In this document: positions 1 through 8,123 of the stretch, one piece after another
Position numbering within the stretch: position 1 is the stretch's first letter
Layout: every line of letters begins with the position of its first letter
Source: Winogradskyella sp. UBA3174
GTDB lineage: Bacteria; Bacteroidota; Bacteroidia; Flavobacteriales; Flavobacteriaceae
DNA length: 26,785 bases
Reading direction: 5' to 3'
Assembly (NCBI RefSeq): GCF_002364335.1
Contig: NZ_DEXW01000049.1
Span: 1 to 26,785 of the forward strand
Program-made: the position numbers and the translations under genes
The notes under the pieces: generated by a model
Seen by the model: the letters and a program-made list of their open reading frames with translations, nothing else
Told to the model about the DNA's origin: nothing
Databases searched by the model: none

Positions 1-383
1 ACGGAATATTCAAAAAAATTAAGGTTTAGTTATAAATTGTTTAAAAAATAACATCTGACTATAAATTGTAAGAAATTATTAATCTGATATAAAAGTTAAT
101 ATTTCTAACTCTTGTGTGGGACTATAATCTTAAATCTCTTCTTCAGCTATAGAAACAACATTGAAAAATGATTTTACCGAAGACTTAGATTTTTGATATC
201 TTAAAAAACGAGCTATCATTTCTTTTTTCAAATCTGGCGCACCACCTTGCCACAATACTTTTCCGATACTGCTTAACAACGCACCGTCTGGTATTGTGGT
301 AACTTATATAATTTACCAGTGTAAAGTCAAATACTGTGCTAAGAATAAAACAATTATAGATATAATTATAACTTCAACGTATT
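1..383. other. Non-coding left edge
   Basis: AT-rich stretch between the window edge and the end of the PqqB-like gene. It holds only a short open remnant on the minus strand (listed separately). No RNA gene, convincing terminator or promoter is visible. Confidence 0.5.
130..303 (-). pseudogene. Decayed 3' end of an unrecognised gene
   Basis: The minus strand reads open for 57 codons from a stop at 304-306 down to a TAA at 130-132. There is no usable start codon: the only Met is internal, in a DLKKEMIARFLRYQKS stretch. The peptide is protein-like (amphipathic helix, then an acidic end, SIAEEEI) rather than the Lys/Asn/Ile noise typical of non-coding AT-rich DNA. Two in-frame stops lie just upstream (304-306 and 313-315). 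Beyond them the same frame encodes a hydrophobic stretch (about 318-380) that runs into the neighbouring gene. This fits a gene tail left after deletion or decay. I do not recognise the family. It could also be a chance open frame. Confidence 0.35.
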
Positions 384-1346
384 TTAAAGTTCAAAATTAT
401 CACCTTCTCTAGCAAATCTGAAACCTAAACTCTGAAGACTATCCTTTAATGGATGATCATCTCTAATTGTAGGATTGGTATGATTGTAATGAATAAAATG
501 AATTTTACTTTTAGTTTCTAAATCTTCGTTTTCAAATAGTGTCGTAGTTTGTGTTGTAAAAGGATGTGGTATTTTACTCATGTCTCTCTTTAGTTCACCA
601 TCTCTAAAAAAGGAAGCATCTATAAATGCATAATCCACTTTTTTAACTTCTTCGATGATATTACGATTCCATGTTTCCCACTTATCAATGTCTGGAATAA
701 ATAATGCAGATTTATTTTTTCCAATAATTTTGTAGCCTATTGTTTCAGAAAATTCGTCTCTGTGAGGTACTTGCACTGGTATTACTTTGAGTGAATTATT
801 TAAATTTACAACTGAGTCATTCTTTAATAATTTTAAATCAATATTGCTTTTAGACACTAACTGACTCCAAGGTCCATTTATTTCGAGATAATTTTTCATT
901 CTAGGCATTGCATAAACCGGAATATTATTTCCACCTAAAGCCTCAAACCCTAAATACATTAAGCCAGTATAATGACCAATGTGTGCATGTGTTAAAAAGA
1001 CACCATCAATTACTTTACCATTATCTAAATGGTTATCCTTTAAAATCTGTATTTGCAAAGTAATGTTTGGTGTTGCATCAAAAAGCCATTTTTGCTTCTC
1101 TTCTGTGTCTACCAAACCTAGACAAGAGACCAATTTATTTGATTCTTTACCATCATAAAAGGCTTTACAACACTCTTTATAACAATCTATTTGAGGATAA
1201 CCAGCATCTTGCGCTATACCGAGAACAGTAATGTATTGTTTATACTTTTCTGTTTTTGTCTGCCGTGCATCAGCGCTATCCTTTTTAGTATTGCAATTTA
1301 AGAACACTAAAAAGCATAATAGGAATACTATTTGATATACTTTCAT
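384..1346 (-). CDS. PqqB-like metallo-beta-lactamase-fold lipoprotein
   Basis: A 320-residue predicted lipoprotein. A hydrophobic signal (residues 4-16) ends at Cys18 (FLNC), followed by a polar linker. The body matches the PqqB-like branch of the metallo-beta-lactamase fold: an N-terminal VLGIAQDAGYPQIDC segment (about 41-55) with Cys55, Cys59 and Cys60, the metal motif THAHIGH (His120, His122, His125), a PHRDE segment at His195, PDID near Asp219, and a C-terminal HYNHTNP (286-292). The usual Asp of HxHxDH is Gly124, as in PqqB-type proteins that do not follow the classical di-zinc pattern. No other PQQ biosynthesis gene is present, so PQQ synthesis is unlikely. A periplasmic or outer-membrane-attached hydrolase of unknown substrate is the safer call. 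It diverges from the DUF4197 gene with 39 bp between starts. Confidence 0.8.
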   Translation of the reverse strand: MKVYQIVFLLCFLVFLNCNTKKDSADARQTKTEKYKQYITVLGIAQDAGYPQIDCYKECCKAFYDGKESNKLVSCLGLVDTEEKQKWLFDATPNITLQIQILKDNHLDNGKVIDGVFLTHAHIGHYTGLMYLGFEALGGNNIPVYAMPRMKNYLEINGPWSQLVSKSNIDLKLLKNDSVVNLNNSLKVIPVQVPHRDEFSETIGYKIIGKNKSALFIPDIDKWETWNRNIIEEVKKVDYAFIDASFFRDGELKRDMSKIPHPFTTQTTTLFENEDLETKSKIHFIHYNHTNPTIRDDHPLKDSLQSLGFRFAREGDNFEL

Positions 1347-1365
1347 CTATAAAAATTTATCTTTG
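1332..1365 (+). promoter_or_regulatory. Promoter of DUF4197 gene (TTG-N23-TATCTTTG)
   Basis: A TTG at 1332-1334 and a perfect TAnnTTTG -7 box (TATCTTTG, 1358-1365) precede the ATG at 1386 by 20 bp. The upstream half lies inside the 5' end of the divergent PqqB-like gene. Confidence 0.55.
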
Positions 1366-1385
1366 CTAAAGATATAAAACCTTGG

Positions 1386-2096
1386 ATGATGATTAAGAGA
1401 ATTTTTGGACTACTTATTGTTTTCAACTTAACAGCTTGTGCCGAATTACAGCAAGTTGTTGATTCTTTACCACAAGCTGGTGGAGTACTAAATAACTCAG
1501 ATATTGCTTCTGGCTTACGACAAGCATTAGATTTAGGTATAGATAAACAAGTTTCTAAACTCACACAAAAAGACGGCTTCTTTAAAAATGATTTGGTTAA
1601 AATTTTACTACCAGAAGAATTACAAAAAGTAGATAACGCACTTAGAAAAATCGGATTAAGTAGTTTAGCCGATGACGGTTTAAAAGTACTTAATAGAGCT
1701 GCAGAAGATGCCGTAAAAGAAGCGACGCCAATTTTTATTAATGCCGTAAAAGATATTACATTCGATGATGCAAAAAATATACTTTTAGGAGAAGATAATG
1801 CAGCCACGAGCTATTTAACGACAAGAACTCAAGCTGAGCTTTACAATAAATTTAAGCCTGTTATTAATAACTCTTTTAATAAAGTTGGTGCAGATCAAAT
1901 TTGGACTAACCTTATAAATAAGTACAATAGTATACCGCTAACAAATAATGTAAATCCAGATTTAACGGATTACGTTACCAATGAAGCTTTAAAAGGGGTT
2001 TATGCAATGATTGCTTTAGAAGAAAAGGATATTAGAACTAAAGCATCTTCTCGTACTACAGACTTATTAAAGAAAGTATTTGCGCTGCAAGACTAA
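1386..2096 (+). CDS. DUF4197 domain lipoprotein
   Basis: A 236-residue protein. A short signal peptide (MMIKRIFGLLIVFNLTAC) ends in a lipobox with Cys18. The rest is the DUF4197 domain: an N-terminal GLRQALDLGIDKQVSKL helix, a KILLPEELQKVDNALRKIGL stretch, a central ITFDDAKNILLGEDNAATSYL segment, and a C-terminal part with TDYVTNEALKGVYAMIALEEKDIR. The family is widespread in Proteobacteria and Bacteroidota, is helical, and has no established biochemical role. It is probably anchored in the periplasm or outer membrane. Two ATGs are adjacent at 1386 and 1389; either could start. The gene is monocistronic, with its own promoter and a strong bidirectional terminator downstream. Confidence 0.85.
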   Translation: MMIKRIFGLLIVFNLTACAELQQVVDSLPQAGGVLNNSDIASGLRQALDLGIDKQVSKLTQKDGFFKNDLVKILLPEELQKVDNALRKIGLSSLADDGLKVLNRAAEDAVKEATPIFINAVKDITFDDAKNILLGEDNAATSYLTTRTQAELYNKFKPVINNSFNKVGADQIWTNLINKYNSIPLTNNVNPDLTDYVTNEALKGVYAMIALEEKDIRTKASSRTTDLLKKVFALQD

Positions 2097-2208
2097 GTTT
2101 ATTGCACCATATTGAGACAGTTGTTAAACTACATTTAATTATTTACTAATAGTAGCATAACATTAAATCTTAATAAAGTCGAGATATTTGCACTGCAAAA
2201 GATAAGTT
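2079..2208 (+). repeat. Imperfect duplication of the DUF4197 gene's 3' end
   Basis: The last codons and stop of the DUF4197 gene (TTTGCGCTGCAAGACTAAG, from about 2080) recur about 107 bp downstream as TTTGCACTGCAAAAGATAAG (from about 2187). Flanking bases are also similar (TTAAAGAAAGTA and ATAAAGTCGAGATA). The second copy lies in non-coding DNA just before the terminator. This looks like a decayed tandem duplication of a gene tail; chance similarity in AT-rich DNA cannot be excluded. Confidence 0.4.
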
Positions 2209-2247
2209 ATAAAAGTCTTTAAAAGAGACAAAAAAAGTTAGTTAGCT

Positions 2248-2277
2248 AAAAAGCCGATAGTCATATCGGCTTTTTTT
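2248..2277. terminator. Bidirectional intrinsic terminator
   Basis: Stem GCCGATA (2253-2259), loop GTCA, stem TATCGGC (2264-2270), flanked by A5 and T7, so it can act on both strands. The T tract contains the stop codon of the minus-strand gene (2276-2278). It separates the convergent DUF4197 and metal-chelate-binding genes. Confidence 0.9.
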
Positions 2278-3064
2278 ATTTTAAATTCTGAAGTGTTTTA
2301 AAATAACCATAAGACTTTTGCAAGCGACTACCATACCAAGAGAACAGTTCTCCATCTACAATCTTTATAATTTTTTTAGAAAAACGATCTTCCAATTCTG
2401 GTATATGTATGTCTTTAAACGGAAAAGGTTCACTCGAAAGAAAAATAATATCACTTTGGTTTAGTGTTGAATTATCTAAGCTAATTTCCGGATAGCGCAA
2501 CTCTTCTTTAAAAGCATTAACAAAACCAGCTTCTGCGAGCATTACATCTATAAATGTATTTGAGGCAGCGACCATCCAAGGTTTTTTCCATATAAAATAA
2601 GAGACCTTAGGTTTTGGTTGATTTTTTATTTCATCTTGAAACTGTTCTCTTTCATTTTGAATATTACTAATAATAATAGAAGCTGAGTTTTCAACTTTAA
2701 AGAGCTCACCATACATTTTGATAAGCTCAAAACAATCTTCTAGATTATAAATATCACTAATGTGAATTGGTGCAACTCCTTCTAAAACTTCAATAATTTC
2801 TTTAGTATTTTCCTCTTTATTACAAAGAATAATATCTGGTTGAAGGTCTATTATTTTTTGAAGTTTAATCTGTTTAGTTCCGCCAATAACCGTTTTAGAC
2901 ATTCTAAGGTGCTTAGGGTGAGTACAGAATTTAGTAACACCGACTACTGATTCTTCTAAACCTAAATCTACTAATAACTCGGTTTGAGATGGTACTAGGG
3001 AGACTATTCGCTTTGGTGTTTTTTTAAGTTGAATTTCTCTATTTAGTTGATCTTTGTAAGTCAT
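2276..3064 (-). CDS. Helical-backbone metal-receptor protein (BtuF/FecB-like)
   Basis: A 262-residue protein of the Peripla_BP_2 (TroA-like) superfamily, whose members bind cobalamin, heme or Fe-siderophores for ABC importers. Recognisable segments are the N-terminal PKRIVSLVPSQTELLVDLGL, VVGVTKFCTHP, a LQKIIDLQPDIILCNKEEN hinge strand, a KPKVSYFIWKKPWMVAASNTF segment and the C-terminal SWYGSRLQKS. There is no signal peptide or lipobox: the protein starts directly with MTYKDQLNREIQL. It may therefore be cytoplasmic, or exported another way. No permease or ATPase of the BtuCD type is nearby. It follows prfA and pyrF on the same strand with a 70-bp gap, so it may be co-transcribed. The ligand cannot be deduced. 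Confidence 0.8.
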   Translation of the reverse strand: MTYKDQLNREIQLKKTPKRIVSLVPSQTELLVDLGLEESVVGVTKFCTHPKHLRMSKTVIGGTKQIKLQKIIDLQPDIILCNKEENTKEIIEVLEGVAPIHISDIYNLEDCFELIKMYGELFKVENSASIIISNIQNEREQFQDEIKNQPKPKVSYFIWKKPWMVAASNTFIDVMLAEAGFVNAFKEELRYPEISLDNSTLNQSDIIFLSSEPFPFKDIHIPELEDRFSKKIIKIVDGELFSWYGSRLQKSYGYFKTLQNLK

Positions 3065-3134
3065 TGCCTAGCGTGAAGAAATCTATTTAACTATAGTTCA
3101 TTGATGAGATACTAAAACAAATTCAGCATAACAA

Positions 3135-3950
3135 TTATTTAGATAATATATCTTCCATTTGCAACTGTAGTTCTTCTGCTTTATGAGCAGCAGCTTGTGC
3201 AAAATCGTCTTGAGGCGAAGCATAAATAATTCCTCTAGACGAATTTATTAGCAGTCCGACAGAATTATTCATTCCGTATTTACAAACCTCTTGGAGATTT
3301 CCTCCTTGTGCTCCAACACCAGGAACTAACAAAAAACTATCAGGAATTATTTTTCTAATATCAGCTAAAAACTCAGCTTTAGTAGCGCCAACCACATACA
3401 TTAAGTTTTCAGAATTTTTCCAAGATTTTGACGTTTCTAAAACCTGTTTATACAACTCTACTCCATCAACAGTTTTTGTTTGAAAATCAAATGCTCCTTG
3501 GTTAGAAGTTAAAGCCAAAAGAATCGTATGCTTGTTTTTAAATGCTAAAAAAGGTTCAACCGAATCTTTTCCCATATATGGTGCTACCGTTACACTATCA
3601 AAACCTAAATCTTCGAAAAAAGCTTTAGCATACATGGTACTTGTATTACCAATATCTCCACGTTTAGCATCTGCAATGGTATAAATTTCAGGGTAGTTTT
3701 TGTTTAGGTGTTTTATGGTCTTCTCTAACGCTTGCCAACCTTTAATTCCGTAAGCTTCGTAAAATGCTGTGTTAGGCTTGTAAGCTACACAAAGATGATG
3801 TGTTGCATCTATAATTTCTTTATTGAAAGCGAAGATTGGATCTTCTTCTTTTAATAAATATTTTGGAATTTTATTTAAATCTACGTCTAATCCTATACAG
3901 AGAAAGGATTTTTTTTTATGGATTTGTTTTATTAGTTGGTCTGTTGTCAT
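3135..3950 (-). CDS. pyrF: Orotidine 5'-phosphate decarboxylase
   Basis: A 271-residue cytoplasmic enzyme that converts OMP to UMP in the last step of de novo pyrimidine synthesis. The active-site signature DAKRGDIGNT is at residues 94-103 (catalytic Asp94, Lys96, Asp99). Other conserved parts are FLCIGLDVD (16-24, substrate Asp), YKPNTAFYEAYG (57-68), LLALTSNQGA, LVPGVGAQGG and the C-terminal INSSRGIIYAS phosphate loop. Length and the late Arg fit the type 2 (mycobacterial-like, about 270 residues) subfamily found in Bacteroidota rather than the short E. coli type. It lies 33 bp downstream of prfA on the same strand, so the two probably share a transcript. Confidence 0.95.
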   Translation of the reverse strand: MTTDQLIKQIHKKKSFLCIGLDVDLNKIPKYLLKEEDPIFAFNKEIIDATHHLCVAYKPNTAFYEAYGIKGWQALEKTIKHLNKNYPEIYTIADAKRGDIGNTSTMYAKAFFEDLGFDSVTVAPYMGKDSVEPFLAFKNKHTILLALTSNQGAFDFQTKTVDGVELYKQVLETSKSWKNSENLMYVVGATKAEFLADIRKIIPDSFLLVPGVGAQGGNLQEVCKYGMNNSVGLLINSSRGIIYASPQDDFAQAAAHKAEELQLQMEDILSK

Positions 3951-3983
3951 ATTATAAAAAGCTTCAGAACTAGAGGCTTCAAT

Positions 3984-5060
3984 TTAGATTAAATCATCAT
4001 TAGCTTTTAACAGCTCTGTATTTTCAGCTAACATTAATTCATCTATTATTTTTTGAATATCACCATCAATGATATTTGATAAATCGTAAAGCGTTAAGCT
4101 AATTCTGTGATCAGTTACACGTCCTTGAGAATAATTGTACGTTCTAATCTTAGCACTTCTATCACCAGAACTCACCATACTTTTACGTTTAGCAGAGTCT
4201 AGAGCACGTTGTTTCTCTAATTCTTTTTCATACAAACGAGAACGTAAAACCTTTAGGGCTTTCTCTAAATTCTTATGTGATGATTTTTGATCTTGGCAAC
4301 TTACAATCATTCCTGTTGGTTCATGATGTAATTTAATTGCCGAGTAAGTTGTATTTACTGATTGCCCTCCTGGACCTGTAGATGTTGTACGCTCAATACG
4401 CACTTCAGTCATATCTAACTCATAATCAAATTCTTCTGCCTCTGGCAATACCATAACTGTTGCTGCACTTGTATGCACACGACCTTGAGTTTCTGTTTGT
4501 GGCACACGTTGCACACGATGCACACCAGCTTCAAACTTTAAAGTTCCATAAACATCCTCACCAGAAACTTCGAAAATAATTTCTTTAAATCCGCCAGATG
4601 TTCCGTGACTTGTACTTACCACATCAACTCTCCAGCCTTTATCGCTACAGTATTTAGAATACATTCTGTATAAATCACCTGCAAAAATACTCGCTTCGTC
4701 TCCACCTGTTCCTGCACGCACCTCAACAACAACGTTTTTGGCATCGTCTAGATCTTTTGGAATCAACATAAAACGAATCTCTTCTTCTAATCTAGCAATA
4801 GTTTCTTTAGCTTCATCGAGTTGTATTTTTGCCATTTCTACCATTTCGGCATCAGAAGCATCACTTATAATTTCTTCAGATTCAGAAATATTATCTACAG
4901 CTTCTTTATAAATTTCGCCTTTATCTACAATTAATTTAAGATCCTTATATTCTTTCATCAACGTAGCATAACGTTTCTGATCTGATATAATATCTGGTTG
5001 AATAATAAGATCATTTACCTCATCAAACCGTTGCTTAATTATCTGTATTTTCTCTAACAT
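3984..5060 (-). CDS. prfA: Peptide chain release factor 1
   Basis: A 358-residue class I release factor reading UAA and UAG. The GGQ motif (residues 231-233, in STGPGGQSVNTT) triggers peptidyl-tRNA hydrolysis. The codon-recognition tripeptide is Pro-Gln-Thr (187-189, in HRVQRVPQTE), the P-x-T type of RF1 and not the SPF of RF2. The C-terminal SGDRSAKIRTYNYSQGRVTDHR is also typical. Length is normal. There is no sign of a programmed frameshift (that belongs to RF2). First gene of a minus-strand run with pyrF and the metal-receptor gene. Confidence 0.97.
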   Translation of the reverse strand: MLEKIQIIKQRFDEVNDLIIQPDIISDQKRYATLMKEYKDLKLIVDKGEIYKEAVDNISESEEIISDASDAEMVEMAKIQLDEAKETIARLEEEIRFMLIPKDLDDAKNVVVEVRAGTGGDEASIFAGDLYRMYSKYCSDKGWRVDVVSTSHGTSGGFKEIIFEVSGEDVYGTLKFEAGVHRVQRVPQTETQGRVHTSAATVMVLPEAEEFDYELDMTEVRIERTTSTGPGGQSVNTTYSAIKLHHEPTGMIVSCQDQKSSHKNLEKALKVLRSRLYEKELEKQRALDSAKRKSMVSSGDRSAKIRTYNYSQGRVTDHRISLTLYDLSNIIDGDIQKIIDELMLAENTELLKANDDLI

Positions 5061-5082
5061 GTCTCTTCAAAAAATTGAATTT

Positions 5083-5090
5083 CAAAAATA
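5083..5090 (-). promoter_or_regulatory. -7 box of prfA (TATTTTTG)
   Basis: A perfect TAnnTTTG on the minus strand, 22 bp before the prfA ATG. No clear TTG -33 element at the right spacing. Confidence 0.45.
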
Positions 5091-5177
5091 CAATAATTTA
5101 TGAATTTTGAAGCTTCAGATCTAAGTACATATCAACATTCAAAATAAATGATATAAAATAGACGTTACATAAATAAT

Positions 5178-5465
5178 ATGTATCGTCTCCTAGCTATACT
5201 TTCATTTTACAAACCCTTTATGGTTTGGTCTTTTGTTGTAAATGCCATAATAGGGTTTATAAATCCGCATGTGGCGCCAGCACTAATTACCAAATTATTC
5301 CTTACGGTTTTTGCATGGTATTACGTGAGTGAAACTAATGAAAAACGCAAATTGACGTTTTACAAGAATCTAGGTATATCACAGATACTATTATTTTCAG
5401 TAGTATTTATTGTAGACTGTATTTTAACCATTATCTTTCTTACAGTATTTAAGGAATTTACCTAA
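5178..5465 (+). CDS. Small three-helix membrane protein
   Basis: A 95-residue protein with three probable membrane segments (about residues 12-30, 34-52 and 66-91) and a charged loop SETNEKRKLTFYKN between the second and third. There is no signal peptide cleavage site and no recognised domain. Its stop is 5 bp before the start of an ABC ATPase, so the two are almost certainly co-translated. It could be a very small membrane partner of that ATPase, though it is much shorter than a normal ABC permease. Function unknown. Confidence 0.75.
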   Translation: MYRLLAILSFYKPFMVWSFVVNAIIGFINPHVAPALITKLFLTVFAWYYVSETNEKRKLTFYKNLGISQILLFSVVFIVDCILTIIFLTVFKEFT

Positions 5466-5470
5466 ACATC

Positions 5471-6133
5471 ATGAAATTTGAACTAGACAATGTAGAACTT
5501 TACTTTAAAAATAAACGTATTTTAAATGGTATTTACCTCAAAGCAGAAACGGGAAAAATAACTGCTATTTTAGGTAGAAATGGCTGTGGTAAAAGTAGTT
5601 TACTCAATATTGCTTTCGGAACTTTAAAACCGAAGTATATGCTTATTCGAATAGACAATAAACCTCTCTTAAAACCGCTTTATAAGACAAGATTTGCAAA
5701 GTATTTACCACAGTATAATTTTATTGCAGATGGTATGAAGCTGTCGTTAGTTTTTAAATTGTATAAAGTTGATTGGTTTGTCTTTTCTGAAAAATTTGAA
5801 GGGTTTTCAAAATATAAAAATTCAAAATTTAAACATCTTTCTGGAGGTGAAAGACGATTGGTAGAAACCTATCTTATACTAAAAGCGAAAAGTGAGATTG
5901 TAATTCTCGATGAACCATTTTCTCATTTAGCACCTTTATATATTGATAAAATAAAACAATTTATTGAAGAAGAAAAACAACACAAAGTGATACTATTATC
6001 TGATCATATGTACCAACATATTATTGATAGTTCTGATACCATTTATTTACTTCAAAACGGAACTACAAAAAAGATAAATCAATTAACTGATTTAGAAGAT
6101 TACAGGTATTTAAGCGAGGGAAGTCTTTCTTAA
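5471..6133 (+). CDS. ABC transporter ATP-binding protein
   Basis: A 220-residue ABC ATPase with all catalytic motifs: Walker A GRNGCGKS (35-42), Q-loop Gln81, signature LSGGE (123-127), Walker B VILDE (144-148) and H-loop His179 (LLSDHM). The region between Q-loop and signature is short. No conventional permease is adjacent; only the 95-residue membrane protein shares its transcript. It could drive an orphan exporter or have a non-transport role. Its TAA overlaps the stop of the convergent purM-like gene by two bases (shared TTAA, 6130-6133), and no terminator separates them. Confidence 0.9.
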   Translation: MKFELDNVELYFKNKRILNGIYLKAETGKITAILGRNGCGKSSLLNIAFGTLKPKYMLIRIDNKPLLKPLYKTRFAKYLPQYNFIADGMKLSLVFKLYKVDWFVFSEKFEGFSKYKNSKFKHLSGGERRLVETYLILKAKSEIVILDEPFSHLAPLYIDKIKQFIEEEKQHKVILLSDHMYQHIIDSSDTIYLLQNGTTKKINQLTDLEDYRYLSEGSLS

Positions 6134-7308
6134 TACTCAAAAGTTCCATACTCACTTTTAATTGTAAGTTGTTTTTGTTCTGAAGCCTCTACGCGGCCAA
6201 TAATTTTAGCATGTACATTAAATGACTTTGAAATAGCTATAATTTTATCGGCAACTTCTGGCTTAACATAAAGTTCCATTCTATGTCCACAATTAAAAAC
6301 TTGATACATTTCTTTCCAATCTGTTTTAGATTGTTCTTGTATTAATTTGAATAATGGAGGAACACTAAACATATTATCTTTTATAATATGAAACTCGTCA
6401 ACAAAATGTAAAACCTTAGTTTGGGCACCACCACTACAGTGCACCATACCGTGAATAGATTCACTATTATATTCGTTCAAAATTGACTTAATAATTGGAG
6501 CATATGTTCGGGTTGGTGATAACACCAATTTACCAGCATCAATTGGAGAATTCTCGACTGCATCTGTAAGTTTAGTTTGACCAGAATACACCAAATCTTC
6601 TGGTACTGCAGCATCAAAACTTTCTGGATATTTCTCACCAAGATATTTAGAGAATACATCGTGTCTTGCCGATGTTAATCCATTACTTCCCATTCCACCA
6701 TTATATTCAGATTCATAAGTAGATTGACCAAAGGATTCTAAGCCTACAATTACATCTCCTACAGAGATGTTAGCATTATCAATAACGTCTGAACGCTTTA
6801 CACGAGCCGTAACCGTAGAGTCTACAATGATTGTTCTCACTAAATCACCAACATCTGCGGTTTCGCCACCAGTAGAATGAATGGTTACACCAAATGTCTT
6901 TAAATCCTTTATTAAGTCTTCAGTTCCGTTTATAATTGCAGAGATAACTTCACCTGGAATTAGGTTTTTATTTCTCCCAATAGTAGATGATAACATAATA
7001 TTATCAGTAGCACCAACACATAACAAATCGTCAATATTCATTATTAAAGCATCTTGAGCAATACCTTTCCAAACGGATATATCACCTGTTTCTTTCCAAT
7101 ACATATATGCCAAAGATGATTTTGTACCAGCTCCATCTGCGTGCATTATGAGACAATAGTTCTCATCGTTTGTTAAATAATCTGGAACTATCTTACAAAA
7201 AGCTTTAGGAAACAAGCCTTTATCTATATTCTTTATGGCGTTATGTACATCTTCTTTTGAAGCTGAAACACCACGTTGTGCATATCTTTTGCTAACCGAA
7301 TTACTCAT
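6130..7308 (-). CDS. purM: Phosphoribosylformylglycinamidine cyclo-ligase (AIR synthase) homologue
   Basis: A 392-residue protein of the PurM/AIR-synthase superfamily, in the long form found in Bacteroidota. The N-terminal RYAQRGVSASKEDVHNAI is followed by the ATP-binding-like DGAGTKSSLAYMYW, DALIMNIDDLLCVGA, an HSTGGETADVGD segment, VGLESFGQSTYESEYNGGMGSNGLTSAR (glycine-rich substrate loop) and a C-terminal half with MVHCSGGAQTKVLHF and VFNCGHRMELYV. The expected reaction is FGAM + ATP to AIR in purine synthesis, in the cytoplasm. Assignment as the pathway PurM rather than a paralogue is from sequence and lineage; no other pur gene is adjacent. Confidence 0.85.
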   Translation of the reverse strand: MSNSVSKRYAQRGVSASKEDVHNAIKNIDKGLFPKAFCKIVPDYLTNDENYCLIMHADGAGTKSSLAYMYWKETGDISVWKGIAQDALIMNIDDLLCVGATDNIMLSSTIGRNKNLIPGEVISAIINGTEDLIKDLKTFGVTIHSTGGETADVGDLVRTIIVDSTVTARVKRSDVIDNANISVGDVIVGLESFGQSTYESEYNGGMGSNGLTSARHDVFSKYLGEKYPESFDAAVPEDLVYSGQTKLTDAVENSPIDAGKLVLSPTRTYAPIIKSILNEYNSESIHGMVHCSGGAQTKVLHFVDEFHIIKDNMFSVPPLFKLIQEQSKTDWKEMYQVFNCGHRMELYVKPEVADKIIAISKSFNVHAKIIGRVEASEQKQLTIKSEYGTFEY

Positions 7309-7331
7309 TAAAGTTTATTAACATTCGTATG

Positions 7332-7339
7332 CAAAAATA
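7332..7339 (-). promoter_or_regulatory. -7 box of purM (TATTTTTG)
   Basis: A perfect TAnnTTTG on the minus strand, 23 bp before the ATG at 7308. It sits between the stop of the barrel gene and purM, so purM can be transcribed independently. Confidence 0.45.
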
Positions 7340-7349
7340 AGAATTGTGT

Positions 7350-8060
7350 TTAATTATCTTGCAGTATAGAATTAGTTTTAATTAGAGTTGGTATTTCCTC
7401 TAGACGTCTATCTTTTTCTTTTGTACCACCAAAGTATAAATTGACACCAAAACCAATCCTCAAAAACGAATCATTTTCTTTATCATTTATTATAAACTGC
7501 ATGTCGTCTTCTAGACTATAGTTATATTCTCCAAATAGTTTTACACCAAATTTATCTGCAACAATATATTCAAAACCAAAACCAGACTGAATTTTTACAG
7601 AATTAAAATCTGAATCACTGAGTGAATTATAACCAAATCCTGCATAAATAAATGGGGAAAATTTATCATAAGGAAGAGCTAAAAATTCAATATTAAAATC
7701 GATTGATGTAAAATCTTGCGAAATATCACCATAACTAAGATTAAAGCTATTGAAAGATAATCCTAAATATAAATTATCTAAAATAGAACGCTTATATCCA
7801 AACTTAAAGTAAAAACTTTGTTCGGTATTATCAACTCCACCTACTAAAGTTGAAGAACCAAGAGCCGCTTCAAATACATTGGTACCTCGATAATCGAAGA
7901 AAACCAATTTTTGAAATTTATTGTTAAAATTACTAATACTATCCTTTTCTCTACTAGACTTTAAAGTGGAAGAGTCTTCTGTATTTTGAGACAACAAAAC
8001 ACTATTCGAAAAAATAATTAATAATAAGCTGATTATTAACCACTTATATTTGATAATCAT
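7350..8060 (-). CDS. Outer-membrane beta-barrel protein
   Basis: A 236-residue protein with a signal peptide (MIIKYKWLIISLLLIIFSNSVLLSQ, cleavage near residue 24-25) and a polar linker. From about residue 52 it has alternating amphipathic strands of the OmpA/OMP_b-brl type: FYFKFGYKRSILDNLYLGLSF, IDFNIEFLALPYDKFSPFIYAGFGY, SGFGFEYIVADKFGVKLFGEYNY, FLRIGFGVNLYFGG. The strands resemble the barrel-like C-terminal half of flavobacterial CsgG-type proteins, but no CsgG domain is present. It ends in a charged tail (EKDRRLEEIPTL), not the terminal aromatic residue usual for BAM substrates. Likely a small outer-membrane barrel of unknown role. Confidence 0.75.
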   Translation of the reverse strand: MIIKYKWLIISLLLIIFSNSVLLSQNTEDSSTLKSSREKDSISNFNNKFQKLVFFDYRGTNVFEAALGSSTLVGGVDNTEQSFYFKFGYKRSILDNLYLGLSFNSFNLSYGDISQDFTSIDFNIEFLALPYDKFSPFIYAGFGYNSLSDSDFNSVKIQSGFGFEYIVADKFGVKLFGEYNYSLEDDMQFIINDKENDSFLRIGFGVNLYFGGTKEKDRRLEEIPTLIKTNSILQDN

Positions 8061-8123
8061 AAAAATAACTTTAATATGTTTAGGGTTTTTTTTTGTTTAT
8101 TAACAAAAAGTGCAATATAATAA

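Noticed and set aside
1343..1807. Minus-strand ORF of 154 codons opposite the DUF4197 gene
   Set aside because: Ser/Leu-rich antisense shadow of a recognisable lipoprotein gene; no motif and no promoter.
6477..6659. 60-codon minus-strand ORF inside purM
   Set aside because: Out-of-frame shadow within a conserved coding region.
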